A DNA stretch of 64,000 bases from contig JAHXQP010000010.1 in the NCBI GenBank assembly GCA_019391515.1, forward strand, positions 1-64,000, written 5' to 3'. This DNA comes from Clostridiaceae bacterium (lineage in GTDB: Bacteria; Bacillota; Clostridia; Tissierellales; Sporanaerobacteraceae). A program made the position numbers and the translations under genes. The notes under the pieces were generated by a model. It had not been told where the DNA came from, searched no databases, and saw only the letters and a list, made by a program, of their open reading frames with translations. The stretch's first letter is position 1; every line of letters begins with the position of its first letter. Below are positions 63,866 through 64,000 of this stretch, in pieces.

Positions 63866-63894
63866 TTGACAACAGTATTTAACTGTGATAGTAT
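63866..63894 (+). promoter_or_regulatory. Promoter of the cold-shock gene
   Basis: TTGACA (63866-63871) and TAGTAT (63889-63894) are 17 bases apart. About 65 bases of leader follow before ATG 63961, a length typical of cold-shock leaders. Confidence 0.55.
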
Positions 63895-63960
63895 TAGGGA
63901 AAGTAGAGGGTATTACATACTCATCTATATTAAATTAGTTGTATTGGAGGAATGTTTTAA

Positions 63961-64000
63961 ATGGTTAATGGAACAGTAAAGTGGTTTAATGCTACAAAAG
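63961..64000 (+). CDS. Cold-shock protein (CspA family), 3' end cut by window
   Basis: Only 13 codons lie in the window: MVNGTVKWFNATK, the typical start of the single-domain CspA/CspD RNA chaperones (about 65-70 residues). GGAGG is about ten bases before ATG 63961. Identity is clear from this N-terminus; the rest lies outside the window. Confidence 0.9.
   Translation, partial: MVNGTVKWFNATK

Overview
The window is AT-rich (I estimate about 70 percent A+T) and comes from an endospore-forming, low-GC Firmicute of class Clostridia. Evidence for sporulation is direct: a spoIIAA-spoIIAB-sigF operon, the spoVA operon, yunB, a PdaB-type deacetylase and two alpha/beta-type SASP genes. T-box leaders, a preQ1 riboswitch, strong GGAGG ribosome binding sites and frequent TTG/GTG starts fit the same group. 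Gene content resembles Tissierellales-type anaerobes, but I cannot name a genus. The window is mostly chromosomal housekeeping. No rRNA, tRNA, CRISPR array or intact mobile element was found.

Layout. 1-2.7 kb: the end of an accessory segment, with a DUF1430 bacteriocin-associated membrane protein (cut by the window edge), its ABC ATPase, a tiny hydrophobic peptide and a decayed tyrosine-recombinase scrap. 2.7-5.4 kb: a ferredoxin, a secreted protein, a PAP2-like membrane protein and folD. 5.5-10.3 kb: spoIIAA-spoIIAB-sigF (sigma-H-like promoter), a terminator, then a 57-codon membrane ORF and spoVAA-AB-AC-AD-AE. 10.3-17.8 kb: class A PBP, yunB, hflX, HEAT protein, Nudix-fold protein, YigZ and a CoA-binding protein. 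17.8-23.1 kb: paired half-size TauE proteins, cysK, nadE, yebC, a small ORF, a DUF1461 protein and a membrane-anchored Mrr-like protein. 23.2-29.8 kb: folate genes (PTPS homologue, folE2, folP, folK), a flavoprotein and aroC-aroB-aroA. 29.8-31.1 kb: pduL and deoC. 31.1-35.0 kb: a candidate structured RNA, then ATP-grasp ligase, MurE-like ligase and Asp/Glu racemase. 35.1-36.7 kb: a preQ1-I riboswitch with a QueT-like transporter and a QueL-like radical SAM enzyme. 36.7-37.6 kb: trpP behind a tRNA-Trp T-box. 37.8-41.0 kb: an ABC exporter with an unusual permease. 41.2-52.6 kb: YyaL-like protein, T-box trpS, pdxS, YwaF-like protein, orphan substrate-binding protein, pgsA-like gene, T-box valS, folC. 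52.6-58.2 kb: beta-propeller, DUF4364, SASP, PdaB-like deacetylase, a degenerate Mur ligase, a double-OB SSB-like protein, a 43-codon ORF and hpt. 58.3-61.0 kb: asd-dapA-dapB. 61.1-64.0 kb: CPBP protease, second SASP behind a near-perfect sigma-G promoter, sirtuin, methyltransferase and the first codons of a cold-shock gene.

How genes fit together. Trp supply is sensed twice, by T-boxes on both the Trp transporter and TrpS. Folate synthesis (folE2, PTPS homologue, folP, folK, folC, folD) lacks folB in its cluster, and the PTPS homologue carries adjacent Cys and Glu at its active site, so it may fill that step. The preQ1-controlled pair looks like queuine uptake and conversion to preQ1. The least described units are the ATP-grasp/MurE-like/racemase cassette (possibly a D-amino-acid peptidoglycan branch), the P-loop-less Mur ligase-like protein and the membrane-bound nuclease-fold protein. 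Several enzymes have lost expected active-site residues: the ferredoxin's fourth cluster ligand, FolD's cyclohydrolase residues, and the Nudix glutamates.
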